From: WTGA01 sp965231865 | GTDB taxonomy: Bacteria; Pseudomonadota; Gammaproteobacteria; Arenicellales; Poriferihabitantaceae | NCBI GenBank assembly: GCA_965231865.1 | Contig: CBDDOJ010000002.1 | Location: 1,860,001 to 1,924,000, forward strand | Length of the DNA: 64,000 nucleotides | Direction of reading: 5' to 3' | In this document: one piece after another, positions 26,519 through 35,524 of the stretch | Numbering within the stretch: position 1 is the first letter of the stretch | How the letters are laid out: every line of letters begins with the position of its first letter | Notes under the pieces: generated by a model | Database searches by the model: none | Told to the model about the DNA's origin: nothing | Seen by the model: the letters and a program-made list of their open reading frames with translations, nothing else | Translations under genes and position numbers: made by a program

Positions 26519-26627
26519 AACCCATCGTGTCTGGTCGTTCCCGGGGGCTCCCGTTGACGGCAGGTATTCACCCGGGGAATGGGAGACCCGGGCGGAACCG
26601 GCCTTTCATGGTCGTTCGGGGCCTCCG

Positions 26628-26981
26628 TCAGCCCCTGGAAATCATTCGACCCAGGGGCCGGCCTCCGAGCAGATGCATGTGCAGGTGATACACTTCCTGG
26701 CCGCCATGGGGTCCACAGTTGACCAGCAACCGGTAGCCATTGTCGGCAATGCCTTCCTGCCGGGCCAATTGTCTTGCAACGGTAAACAAATACCCCACCA
26801 GGGCCTCATCTTCTTCGGAGATGTCATTCACCGATGGAATCGGCTTGTTGGGGATGATCAGAATATGGCTGGGTGCCTGGGGATGAATGTCCCGGAATGC
26901 CGTTGCCCGGTCATCCTGGAACAGGATATCCGCCGGTATTTCCCCTTTTACAATTTTTGTAAACAGTGTTTCTTCGGTCAT
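26628..26981 (-). CDS. hinT: HIT-family purine nucleoside phosphoramidase (HinT-like)
   Basis: A 117-residue histidine-triad protein that would hydrolyse nucleoside phosphoramidates. It starts MTEETLFTKIVKGEIPADIL, with family sequence FRDIHPQAPSHILIIPNKPI in the middle and the triad YHLHMHLLGGR near the end. I chose ATG at 26981; a longer frame exists but its extra 27 residues are not like the family. It is convergent with ispF and is last in a minus-strand run gdh-HugZ-like-chaC-hinT. Confidence 0.95.
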   Translation of the reverse strand: MTEETLFTKIVKGEIPADILFQDDRATAFRDIHPQAPSHILIIPNKPIPSVNDISEEDEALVGYLFTVARQLARQEGIADNGYRLLVNCGPHGGQEVYHLHMHLLGGRPLGRMISRG

Positions 26982-27003
26982 GGTCAGATTGATTTGGTTG
27001 GTT

Positions 27004-27594
27004 TCAGGGTTCGGTTTCAAGTTTCGATGCCACTTCCTGCAGGCAGGGGTCCCGGATTCCAAGCTGGTTGAGAGATTCCACGGTGCTCAGGATATAGTCC
27101 GTATTTGAGCCGGTTCCCCCGGTTGCCTGGCGGACGATGTCCGTGATTTTCCGGGTGTCGAGACCACTGGCATATTGTGGATGTCCGGTGTCGGAAACGA
27201 AAGCCAGTGCTTCCACCCGGTGTCCATTGTCCAGGTGGACCGGGACGGTCCGCGGTCGGTATACACGGGTGATCATTTCCCTTTTGTACAGGTAGTCCAG
27301 GGTCGGTTCGATTTCCCCGTCCCGCACCCGATAGACGACTCCACGGCAGGAGCCGCCGGGTGCCAGACCCAGTACCAGCCCGGGTTTTGCCGCGGTTCCC
27401 CGATACTGGACCGACCAGATGCAAGGAGCCCGGTGATACCCGTACAGTCTGCCGGTCCGGGACTCTGCATACGGGAATCCGGGATTCCACATCAATGAGC
27501 CGTACGCGAATACCCGGAGGCCGGATTCCGGAACGGGCAGGATTGACGGGGAAGGGTCGTGTTCAACGCAACCGATGGGGTCAGGGTGATTCAT
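27004..27594 (-). CDS. chaC: Glutathione-specific gamma-glutamylcyclotransferase (ChaC family)
   Basis: Predicted to split glutathione into 5-oxoproline and Cys-Gly in the cytoplasm. The gamma-glutamylcyclotransferase signature FAYGSLMWNPGF is near residue 29, then RTGRLYGYHRAPCIWS and GVVYRV. The catalytic glutamate is in LDYLYKREMIT. Length (196) is near normal for the bacterial family. Starts ATG 27594 and lies 22 nt upstream of hinT. Confidence 0.9.
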   Translation of the reverse strand: MNHPDPIGCVEHDPSPSILPVPESGLRVFAYGSLMWNPGFPYAESRTGRLYGYHRAPCIWSVQYRGTAAKPGLVLGLAPGGSCRGVVYRVRDGEIEPTLDYLYKREMITRVYRPRTVPVHLDNGHRVEALAFVSDTGHPQYASGLDTRKITDIVRQATGGTGSNTDYILSTVESLNQLGIRDPCLQEVASKLETEP

Positions 27595-27824
27595 GCATGC
27601 TCAAATCGGGATGAGGGATCGTATACTACTGGATGACCCGGACAGGACACAAGATGCCGGGCATTGCGTCACACGTCATTGGGCACAGGCACGCAGGCAT
27701 GGAAGCCTGTACCGGTGCAGGTTGCGCCGGGAACCGCCTGTATTGCCGAAGCAGGTGGGAAACCAGTGGGCGGTGACCAGGCCATCCTTTCGGCAGAAAT
27801 CGCCCAGCGGCCTTTCAGTCCGGA

Positions 27825-28307
27825 TCAATCCGGTCCGGTGTCAGGCTGGATTTCGGTCAGGAGCCCGTTCACCCGGTAGGCCTGTCCGAACCCTTTTATG
27901 AAACGTCCGCGATGTGGGGTGAGCCGGAACATCCTGAAGTCACGGAGGCCAAGGAGCGTGTCGATGATCCCACCGTGCCGCCTGCGAAGCCCGTTGGCCG
28001 AGCGCTGGAATTCATCCGTTTCCCGCGGGATTTCACGGCTGTTGCACTGGAACTGCAACCGGACCCGTGCATAGACCTGTGAACCGGCCTGTTCATCCTC
28101 AATGACCAGGATGCCGGCATTCCCGCTTTCCAGGTTCAGGGTGTGCTCGGTGAGGGTACTGACAAGGATATAGAAATCCCCGGTTTCATGGCGGTAATAC
28201 GGGGCATAACTCGACAGGGGCATTCCCCGGGCATTGACGGTGGCCAGGTTCAGTGACCGCTGGCCCCATAGCAGCTGTTTGATTTCATCCTGGACCGTGT
28301 CGTCCAA
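27825..28307 (-). CDS. Pyridoxamine-5'-phosphate-oxidase-fold protein, HugZ-like
   Basis: A 160-residue split-barrel flavin/heme-binding-fold protein. SLNLATVNARGMPLSSYAPY at the N-terminus and FRLTPHRGRFIKGFGQAYRV near the end are features of the HugZ-like group, whose members bind or degrade heme. It is shorter than typical HugZ (about 240 residues) and lacks its extended C-terminal part, so heme degradation is not certain. Start appears to be TTG at 28307. The 230 bp between it and chaC show no gene. Confidence 0.7.
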   Translation of the reverse strand: MDDTVQDEIKQLLWGQRSLNLATVNARGMPLSSYAPYYRHETGDFYILVSTLTEHTLNLESGNAGILVIEDEQAGSQVYARVRLQFQCNSREIPRETDEFQRSANGLRRRHGGIIDTLLGLRDFRMFRLTPHRGRFIKGFGQAYRVNGLLTEIQPDTGPD

Positions 28308-28385
28308 AGTCCGGCTCCTCGGTGATACCTGTTCAAACCGGACGGAGCCGGGAAATCCAGGGGCAGGCGGTTGAGGCGTACCGGG

Positions 28386-31300
28386 TCATTTGAAACGATT
28401 CAATTCGCTCACCGCAACGGACAGCATGACAAAATCAGCATGAGGTTCCTCTTTGAGACTGTCGATCATCGCCGAATATTTGCGGATCGTCGACTGATTG
28501 TCCTTCGTCCACTGGTCCAGACACTGTTGGCTGGTCTGTTTCGATTGGGTGGAAACGATTTTCAGTGCAATCCCGTCCTGATGGCTCCGCAGGTCACTGG
28601 AAAGGCTGAATTTTGATCTTTCGTGCCAGTCGTTCTCCACCGGCAGGGCTGCGATCTGGTTCTGCAGCCAGTCGAGGCCCAGAATCTTCTCAATGCCGAA
28701 GTAGATTTCCGCCGCCTGTTCAGGTTCCTGCCGGTCCCCGGCGATCTCCAGGATATCGAGGGCATTGACCAGTATGAGCCGGGCGGCAAGGGATTGGGAC
28801 AGGGATTCCGGTATGCCTTTCCGGGCCAATTCAGCCTGGTCCTGTTCGAACCCTGTGCGGTCAGGCAAATGAAACCGTTTTTCAATGACACCGTTTATCA
28901 GCCGGTCATAGCCGCTGGAAAACCGCTCGATCGCCGGCTGGATGGCCATGGGCTGCCGCAGATTGCGCAGCAGCCACAGTATGGAGGATTCCAGGCAGTT
29001 GGACAATTGCAGCAGGCACTGCATTTGTACCGCTGAATCAATTTGATTGTCCAGGGCCTGGATCTGGTGCATCAGGGAATCGCTGTTCAGAATGTCCCGC
29101 GCTGTAATATAGGCTCCGGTCATCTCTGCGGCGGTGTTGCCGGTCAATCCTCCAATCCGAAGATGAAAAGTGGACCCCATGGTGCCCACCAGGTTGTTGG
29201 TGATCTGGGTAGCAATAATCTCTCTTCCAAGCCGGTGTGCATGGATCTGGTCCAGGTATTTTGACCGGATCAGGTCCGGAAAATACTGTTCCAGTTCTGA
29301 TTTCAGATACGGATCATCCGGCAAATCCGAATCCAGCAGGCCTTGATACAGGTCCATCTTGCTGTACGACAACAGGACTGCGAGCTCAGGGCGGGTCAGA
29401 TACCTCCCTTCGTCAAAACGTTCCTTGAGAGTGAAACTGTCCGGCAGAAATTCCAGCTTCCGATTCAACAGCCCCTTTTTCTGCAGGATGCGGATGGCAC
29501 GGGATTGCTGGGGCATGGCATGACCGCTGTTTTCGGTATCCAGGCTCAAAACCTGGGTTTGAAGATAGTTGTTTTGAAGGACCAGCCTGGCAATATCATC
29601 TTCCATGTTCGAGAGGGTCTCGTTGCGGTCCTCCAGGGAAAGCCGGCCTGCCTGCATTTCGGCATTGAGCAGAATCTTGATGTTGACCTCATGATCTGAG
29701 GTGTCTACACCGGCTGAATTGTCGATCGCATCGGTGTAGCACAATCCTCCATTCTGGGAAAACTCGATGCGGCCCAGCTGGGTCATGCCAAGATTTCCGC
29801 CTTCGCCGATGACTTTGCAGCGAAGTTCATTGCCGTTCACGCGCAGGCTGTCGTTATTGCGGTCCTGGGCATCCGCATGGGATTCCGAAGAGGCCTTGAC
29901 GTAGGTGCCAATGCCGCCATTCCACAACAGTTCAACTTCAGATTTCAAAATGACATTGATCAGGTCGTCCGGGGCATACGCATCGTTCTTGGCTCCCAGT
30001 GCTTTTTTCGCCTGGGGTGAAAGGGCAATGGACTTGGCATCCCGTGAAAAGATCCCTCCGCCAGGAGAAATCAGTTTCGGGTCATAATCCGTCCAGGAAG
30101 AACGGGGAAGGTCAAAAAGACGCTGTCTTTCCGCATGACTCACCAAGGGGTCCGGATTCGGATCAATGAAGACATGCAAATGGTTGAAAGCGGCGATCAG
30201 CTTGATCTGTTTTGAAAGCAGCATGCCGTTTCCGAAGACATCGCCTCCCATATCGCCGATTCCCACCACCGTGAACGGTTCCGACTGAATGTCTTTTCCC
30301 CGTTCCCTGAAATGGCGTTTGACAGATTCCCATGCCCCCCTCGCGGTAATCCCCATTTTCTTGTGGTCGTAGCCGGCAGACCCCCCCGACGCAAAGGCAT
30401 CGCCCAGCCAGAAGCCACGCTGTTCGGAAATGCTGTTCGCAATATCGGAAAACGTCGCCGTCCCCTTGTCAGCGGCGACCACCAGGTAGGGATCATCCCC
30501 ATCCAGCCTGACCACATGGTCAGGGGGGATGATCCGGGTGCCGGCAAGGTTGTCTGTAACATCCAGCAGGCCGCTGATAAAGATCTGGTAGCAGGCGATC
30601 ACTTCCTTCTGGATTTCTTCGCGGCCGTGGTCCGGCAATTGCTTGGCAACGAACCCTCCTTTTGAGCCGACGGGGACGATCACAGCATTTTTAACCCGCT
30701 GCGCCTTGACCAGACCGAGGACTTCGGTCCGAAAATCCTCCGGTCTTTCGGACCAGCGCAGGCCACCCCGGGCAATGGGCCCGCCTCGAAGATGTACCCC
30801 TTCTACCCGTGGCGAGTAGACAAATATTTCGAACTCCGGAGCGGGTTGGGGGATGCGGGGGATGGTCGCTGATTTCAGCTTCAGGGAAATATAGGGTTTC
30901 TGCGAATGATTTTCCCCCGGTTGAAAGTAGTTGGTTCGCAACGTCGCATCCATTACATCCAAAAGTGCACGAAGAATCCGTTCTTCATCCAGTGTGCCCA
31001 CGGTATCGAGCTGGCTTTTCACTTCCGCATGGATTTTTTCCACGCCTTCCCGGTCCTTTTCGGGGTCGAACTGTTCGGTAAACAGGTCGGAGATGGCCGT
31101 CACCAGCCCCGGGTTGCTGAGCAGTGCATCGATAATATAGGTCCTGCTGTAGCGCAGCCTGATTTGCTTGAGATACTTGAAATACGCCCGGAACAGGCTC
31201 ACACGATGCCAGTCCAGTCCCGAGAACAGGGTCAGCTGGTTGAATCCATCGTTTTCGATATCGCCATGCCAGCAGCGGATAAAGGTCGTTTCAAATTCTC

Positions 31301-33170
31301 TGCCATGACGGTCATAGTCGAATGGAAGGCCATCCACCCGGGCGATTTCGAATTCCAGTATTCGATAGACATCCCCCCCGGCGGTTTGAATTTTTTGCGG
31401 GCGCCCTCCCATGATCCGGACCCCCATGTTTTCAAGGACCGGCAGCACGTCGGACAGGGGGATTGAATTTTTACGGCCATAGATCTTGAAGCTCGCACGG
31501 TCCGAATCCGGTCGTTTCGACGGGCTCAAAACGGCATGGATGTCGTGCCGCTGCAGGGACAGGAAGATGTCGATATCCGTTGCCGCATTCTCCACCGCAT
31601 AGATTTCCTCGTAGGTTTTTGAAAAACCGCCGCGAAACTGCTGGAGAACCGTGGTCGCCCGGTCCCGGCCGGATTGCTTTTTGATGACCTCGAACAACTG
31701 GTCATACCAGTCCCGGGCAATGTTTTGAATGGTTTTTTCGAGTTCATCGGGGTCCACATCAATGACCCGGTCGGGGTCGGCCTGGATGGTATAGTGGATC
31801 CGGGTCAGGATGGATGGCGAGAAATAGACATTGAATCCCACATCAATGGCGTGCAGTTGGTCACTGAGGTACTGCTGGATTTTCTGGCGCAACTGGCTGT
31901 TAAACAGGTCTTTGGGGACGTATACCAGGCAGGAGTAGTAGTGTCCGCAGACATTTTTGTGCAGATGAACCCGGGTTTTGCGTCTTTCCTGGTTTAACAG
32001 TGTCATGGAAAGCGTATACAGGCTGCTGCTTTCCATCTGAAACAGCTTTTCCCGGGGCAGTGTTTCGAGAATTGCTTTCAATTCCTTGTAGGCGTACCCG
32101 CCCCGGCGCAGCCTGCTGGTTTCGAGAATATACGCCGTTTTTTTACGCAAATGGGGAATGTCCGACGTCGGCATCGCGGCCGTGGAGCCGGCATAAAATC
32201 CCAGAAAACAACTGACCCGGGAATTTTTTCCCGTTGTGTCGCAACCGTGATTGAACAGGATGCAATCCATGTGTTCGGGTCGATGGATCGCTGCCCGTTT
32301 CCTGGACATGGTGAGGATAATCGGGTCATCGGCGGTGGCGACAATGGGCGGTAAAACTTCGAGAACCGATTGGCTTCCCTCTTTCGCGATGGTTTTCAGC
32401 GATCCCAGGGCAGTGGATTCGATCATCCTTGACGAGGTCTTTCCTGCGCTGGACGGTACGTTCAGTTCGCAGTAACCGAGAAAAGCGAAATGGTCTTCGG
32501 TCAACCAGTTGAGCAGGGCCCCGTACTCTTCAAAAACAGGCCCCTTTTTCATTGATTCAACCGTTGTGGAACATTCCCCCATGCGGCTGCGCATGGCTCC
32601 CCAGTCGCCGACCACATCATTGATGGTGAGGTTGACGACCCGAAGTGCGCCGAGGATGGCCTCATGCTCGTCAACGGGCGTAAAATCGATTTCAAACTGG
32701 ATGTACAGTTCAGCGAAACACCGGTCGGGTTCGGTTTGTTCGGGGGAAGTGAAGCGTTCATAGGTGGTTGCGGTATGGTGCCGGTCCCGGGTAACGACGA
32801 ACAATGGGTAGATGGACCGGAACGGGGTCTTGCGAAGTCCATTCAATGCGATCTGCAGGGACTGAATGAGAAATGGCCGGTCTTCGGTAACGATATGGAT
32901 GATCGTTGATTCATAGGGTTCCAGGTCGGATGTTCCGGTGGAGGACCGGTTTTCAATTTCAATGATGGTTTCCCCCGGCGGTCTCCGGGTCCCGATCTGT
33001 CGGTGCCGCAGCGCCAGGTCCCGGAAGTCCAGGGCACGATGGGCGGCAAAATCCTGCCGGGAAAGCCGGTGATAGTAGGCGCGCAAAAACTCCACCTCGG
33101 ATGCGGATTGGCCCGGGCTCAACGTCTTTTCAAGAGAAGAAATAAGGGATTCGGTTACGATGTTTTTCAT
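28386..33170 (-). CDS. gdhB: NAD-dependent glutamate dehydrogenase, large type
   Basis: This 1594-residue enzyme of the large (180-kDa class) NAD-GDH family deaminates glutamate to 2-oxoglutarate. The long N-terminal region holds ACT-like regulatory segments; the central catalytic part shows GGPIARGGLRWSERPEDFRT, VKNAVIVPVGSKGGFV, FWLGDAFASGGSAGYDHKK and GIGDMGGDVFGNGMLLS. I chose ATG at 33170 (MKNIVTES) because AGGA sits 8 nt upstream; ATG 33179 is an alternative and the frame opens further upstream without family sequence. Confidence 0.95.
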   Translation of the reverse strand: MKNIVTESLISSLEKTLSPGQSASEVEFLRAYYHRLSRQDFAAHRALDFRDLALRHRQIGTRRPPGETIIEIENRSSTGTSDLEPYESTIIHIVTEDRPFLIQSLQIALNGLRKTPFRSIYPLFVVTRDRHHTATTYERFTSPEQTEPDRCFAELYIQFEIDFTPVDEHEAILGALRVVNLTINDVVGDWGAMRSRMGECSTTVESMKKGPVFEEYGALLNWLTEDHFAFLGYCELNVPSSAGKTSSRMIESTALGSLKTIAKEGSQSVLEVLPPIVATADDPIILTMSRKRAAIHRPEHMDCILFNHGCDTTGKNSRVSCFLGFYAGSTAAMPTSDIPHLRKKTAYILETSRLRRGGYAYKELKAILETLPREKLFQMESSSLYTLSMTLLNQERRKTRVHLHKNVCGHYYSCLVYVPKDLFNSQLRQKIQQYLSDQLHAIDVGFNVYFSPSILTRIHYTIQADPDRVIDVDPDELEKTIQNIARDWYDQLFEVIKKQSGRDRATTVLQQFRGGFSKTYEEIYAVENAATDIDIFLSLQRHDIHAVLSPSKRPDSDRASFKIYGRKNSIPLSDVLPVLENMGVRIMGGRPQKIQTAGGDVYRILEFEIARVDGLPFDYDRHGREFETTFIRCWHGDIENDGFNQLTLFSGLDWHRVSLFRAYFKYLKQIRLRYSRTYIIDALLSNPGLVTAISDLFTEQFDPEKDREGVEKIHAEVKSQLDTVGTLDEERILRALLDVMDATLRTNYFQPGENHSQKPYISLKLKSATIPRIPQPAPEFEIFVYSPRVEGVHLRGGPIARGGLRWSERPEDFRTEVLGLVKAQRVKNAVIVPVGSKGGFVAKQLPDHGREEIQKEVIACYQIFISGLLDVTDNLAGTRIIPPDHVVRLDGDDPYLVVAADKGTATFSDIANSISEQRGFWLGDAFASGGSAGYDHKKMGITARGAWESVKRHFRERGKDIQSEPFTVVGIGDMGGDVFGNGMLLSKQIKLIAAFNHLHVFIDPNPDPLVSHAERQRLFDLPRSSWTDYDPKLISPGGGIFSRDAKSIALSPQAKKALGAKNDAYAPDDLINVILKSEVELLWNGGIGTYVKASSESHADAQDRNNDSLRVNGNELRCKVIGEGGNLGMTQLGRIEFSQNGGLCYTDAIDNSAGVDTSDHEVNIKILLNAEMQAGRLSLEDRNETLSNMEDDIARLVLQNNYLQTQVLSLDTENSGHAMPQQSRAIRILQKKGLLNRKLEFLPDSFTLKERFDEGRYLTRPELAVLLSYSKMDLYQGLLDSDLPDDPYLKSELEQYFPDLIRSKYLDQIHAHRLGREIIATQITNNLVGTMGSTFHLRIGGLTGNTAAEMTGAYITARDILNSDSLMHQIQALDNQIDSAVQMQCLLQLSNCLESSILWLLRNLRQPMAIQPAIERFSSGYDRLINGVIEKRFHLPDRTGFEQDQAELARKGIPESLSQSLAARLILVNALDILEIAGDRQEPEQAAEIYFGIEKILGLDWLQNQIAALPVENDWHERSKFSLSSDLRSHQDGIALKIVSTQSKQTSQQCLDQWTKDNQSTIRKYSAMIDSLKEEPHADFVMLSVAVSELNRFK

Positions 33171-33308
33171 TGTCGTCATCCTGTTCAAAATAAAAATGCC
33201 GGGGCAGCCATTATACGTCCAGCCCGGCACATTTAAGCAATGGCTGTTTGTGGTAGTCTTCGTCTTTGATTCATTGTACACAGGGTGCAGCCGATATGTG
33301 GGTAAAAA

Positions 33309-34082
33309 ATGAATGTTCTGGCATTTGAGATTAAAACCATCCCGGACAGTCTTTCAGGAAGGCGATTGTATGGCCTGGATGGGCTCAGCGATGAGGAGGT
33401 GGCAAAGGTCATGCTTGCCAAGCGTGTACAGAAAACCGGAGAATCCGATTTTCTGCCCCTGCACCTTCACAGGATCGTCGCCATTTCAGGAGTGCTGCGC
33501 GTCCAGGAGGATGTCATGGTATGGTCGGTGGGGGATCAAGATTCGGATGAACAGGACCTGATCACCCGGTTCTACAATCTTTTGGAGTGCTATTCGCCAA
33601 CGCTGGTCAGCTGGAATGGGGGAGGGTTTGTTTTGCCGGTGCTGCACTACCGGTCACTGCTGAACCGGGTCCATGCCCGCCGATACCGGGACAGCGGTGA
33701 AGCGGACCGGGAAATGAAGTCCGGTACCGACCTCAACCGGTACCCCTGGCGGCATGTCGATCTGAAGGAGGCCCTGTCCGGGTTTAATCCCGGCGCAGCG
33801 ACCACTTTGCATGAAATCGCGGTGATGCTGGGATTCCCCGGAAAACCGGGGATGGAGGGAGCCTCCGTCTGGGAGACCTACCAGCGAGGCGATCTCACAG
33901 GGATTCGAAATGACTGTGAGACGGATGCATTGAATACCTTCCTGGTCTATTTGCGATGGGAGATCGTTCGTGGAAACCTGTCCGGGGCCGAATACGAAAG
34001 CGAAGTGGAAAGGGTACGGGAATTCCTGGAAGACTCCTGTTGTCCGCACCTGCTGGAATTTCTCAAGGCGTGGCACCGGTAA
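33309..34082 (+). CDS. PolB-type 3'-5' exonuclease-like protein with altered active site
   Basis: A 257-residue DnaQ/RNase-H-fold protein related to the predicted PolB-like exonucleases (DNA_pol_B_exo2). These normally start with a D-I-E-T motif that binds catalytic metal; here the start reads MNVLAFEIKTIPD, so D is E and the second acid is K. Later positions are kept: PTLVSWNGGGFVLPVLHYR and CETDALNTFLVYLRW. Loss of the first acidic pair suggests weak or no exonuclease activity. It ends 6 nt before rlmD, with which it is probably co-transcribed. Confidence 0.85.
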   Translation: MNVLAFEIKTIPDSLSGRRLYGLDGLSDEEVAKVMLAKRVQKTGESDFLPLHLHRIVAISGVLRVQEDVMVWSVGDQDSDEQDLITRFYNLLECYSPTLVSWNGGGFVLPVLHYRSLLNRVHARRYRDSGEADREMKSGTDLNRYPWRHVDLKEALSGFNPGAATTLHEIAVMLGFPGKPGMEGASVWETYQRGDLTGIRNDCETDALNTFLVYLRWEIVRGNLSGAEYESEVERVREFLEDSCCPHLLEFLKAWHR

Positions 34083-34088
34083 GCCGGG

Positions 34089-35408
34089 ATGACTGCGGTC
34101 GCCATGGAATCGGTTGAAGCCCAAGTGGAGGATCTGTCCCACGATGGCTGGGGGGTCGTCAGAAACGGGGACAGGGTCTATTTTGTCCCCGGGGTCCTGC
34201 CGGGAGAACGCATCCGGTTTTTGCCTGGAAAAAAAAGAAAGCGCAGATGGACCGGACGGCTTGAATCCATTGTAACGCCGTCCCCGGACCGGGTGGACCC
34301 TCCGTGTGAATATTTCGGACGCTGTGGCGGCTGCGTGCTGCAGCACGCGAGCGGCGATGCCCAGCGCCGGTTCAAGGAGAAGGTGCTTCTGGACAATTTG
34401 CTGCGAATCGGCCACGTGCAGGCGGAAGAGGTCTTGCCGCCCATTCAGGGTGCCGGCTGGCAATATCGACGCAAAGCCAGGCTGGGCATCCGCAATGTCC
34501 CCAAAAAAGGGGGGATACTGGTGGGATTCCGGGAAAGGGACAGTCACTTCGTTACCCCGTTGTCCCATTGCAGGACCCTGGATACCCGGATATCCGGCCT
34601 GCTCCCCGGACTGCAGGCGCTGGTCTCGAAGCTGTCCGGGAACCATCGAATTCCCCAGATCGAGGTGTCCGCAGGAGACAGTACGGTGGACCTGGTGTTG
34701 AGACATCTTGAACCCCTGACTCCCGGCGACCGGGTCATGCTGGAGGATTTCGCAAGGACCCACCAGGTGAATCTTTTTCTGCAGCCCGGAGGCCTGGACA
34801 GTATCTCCCCATTGTGGCCGGCGGTTCCGCCGACCCCCCATTATCGGCTGGACCACTATGCATTGACCCTGGAGTTTGATGCGACCGATTTCATTCAGGT
34901 CAATGACCAGGCCAATCAGCGGATGGTGGAACGGGTGATGGAATTCCTTGACCCGGTTGCATCAGATGCCGTGCTGGACCTGTTCTGCGGCCTCGGAAAT
35001 TTCACACTCGCCATCGCGGGTTCCGGTCCCCGGGTGCTGGGGGTGGAAGGCGAGGAAGCCCTGGTGTCCCGGGGAAAATCCAACGCCCGGTTGAATCACC
35101 TGGAAAATGTGCAATTCCAGCAACTGGACCTGTTCCGCGATGACCTGGCCCCGCTGTGGGAGGGCCGCTCCTACAACAAGCTGTTGCTGGACCCGCCCCG
35201 GTCCGGGGCGTTTCATGTGGTCACCCGGTTGGTTCCGGAACTCCGGCCGGAAGTCATTGTGTATGTATCGTGCAACCCCGCGACCCTTGCACGGGATGCC
35301 GATGAGCTTGTCCATACAAGCGGGTACCGGTTTTCCCATGCCGGGACCATTGATATGTTTCCACACACTGCGCACATCGAATCGATGGCCGTTTTTCACC
35401 GGCAATGA
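34089..35408 (+). CDS. rlmD: 23S rRNA (uracil-1939-C5) methyltransferase
   Basis: RlmD/RumA methylates U1939 of 23S rRNA. The N-terminal TRAM domain (EDLSHDGWGVVRNGDRVYFV) precedes the 4Fe-4S site CEYFGRCGGCVLQH with a fourth Cys in LSHCRTLD. The AdoMet part shows VLDLFCGLGNFTLAIA, LLLDPPRSGA and the catalytic-cysteine motif YVSCNPATLARDADEL. Length (439) is normal. Convergent with rne. Confidence 0.95.
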   Translation: MTAVAMESVEAQVEDLSHDGWGVVRNGDRVYFVPGVLPGERIRFLPGKKRKRRWTGRLESIVTPSPDRVDPPCEYFGRCGGCVLQHASGDAQRRFKEKVLLDNLLRIGHVQAEEVLPPIQGAGWQYRRKARLGIRNVPKKGGILVGFRERDSHFVTPLSHCRTLDTRISGLLPGLQALVSKLSGNHRIPQIEVSAGDSTVDLVLRHLEPLTPGDRVMLEDFARTHQVNLFLQPGGLDSISPLWPAVPPTPHYRLDHYALTLEFDATDFIQVNDQANQRMVERVMEFLDPVASDAVLDLFCGLGNFTLAIAGSGPRVLGVEGEEALVSRGKSNARLNHLENVQFQQLDLFRDDLAPLWEGRSYNKLLLDPPRSGAFHVVTRLVPELRPEVIVYVSCNPATLARDADELVHTSGYRFSHAGTIDMFPHTAHIESMAVFHRQ

Positions 35409-35423
35409 CCGGCAGGTGAATGT

Positions 35424-35439
35424 CCGGGGAATGCCCCGG
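35424..35439 (+). terminator. GC-rich hairpin between convergent rlmD and rne
   Basis: Stem CCGGGG / CCCCGG with an AATG loop lies 15 nt after the rlmD stop. No U-tract follows on either strand, so termination is uncertain. Confidence 0.35.
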
Positions 35440-35524
35440 GCGGTTCCGCCATGGATTCCAGGCCGACCGTCCCGAAAATCCGGATCTTTCCGGATTTCAG
35501 GGGTGAGGTCGGTGGGAAGGTTGC

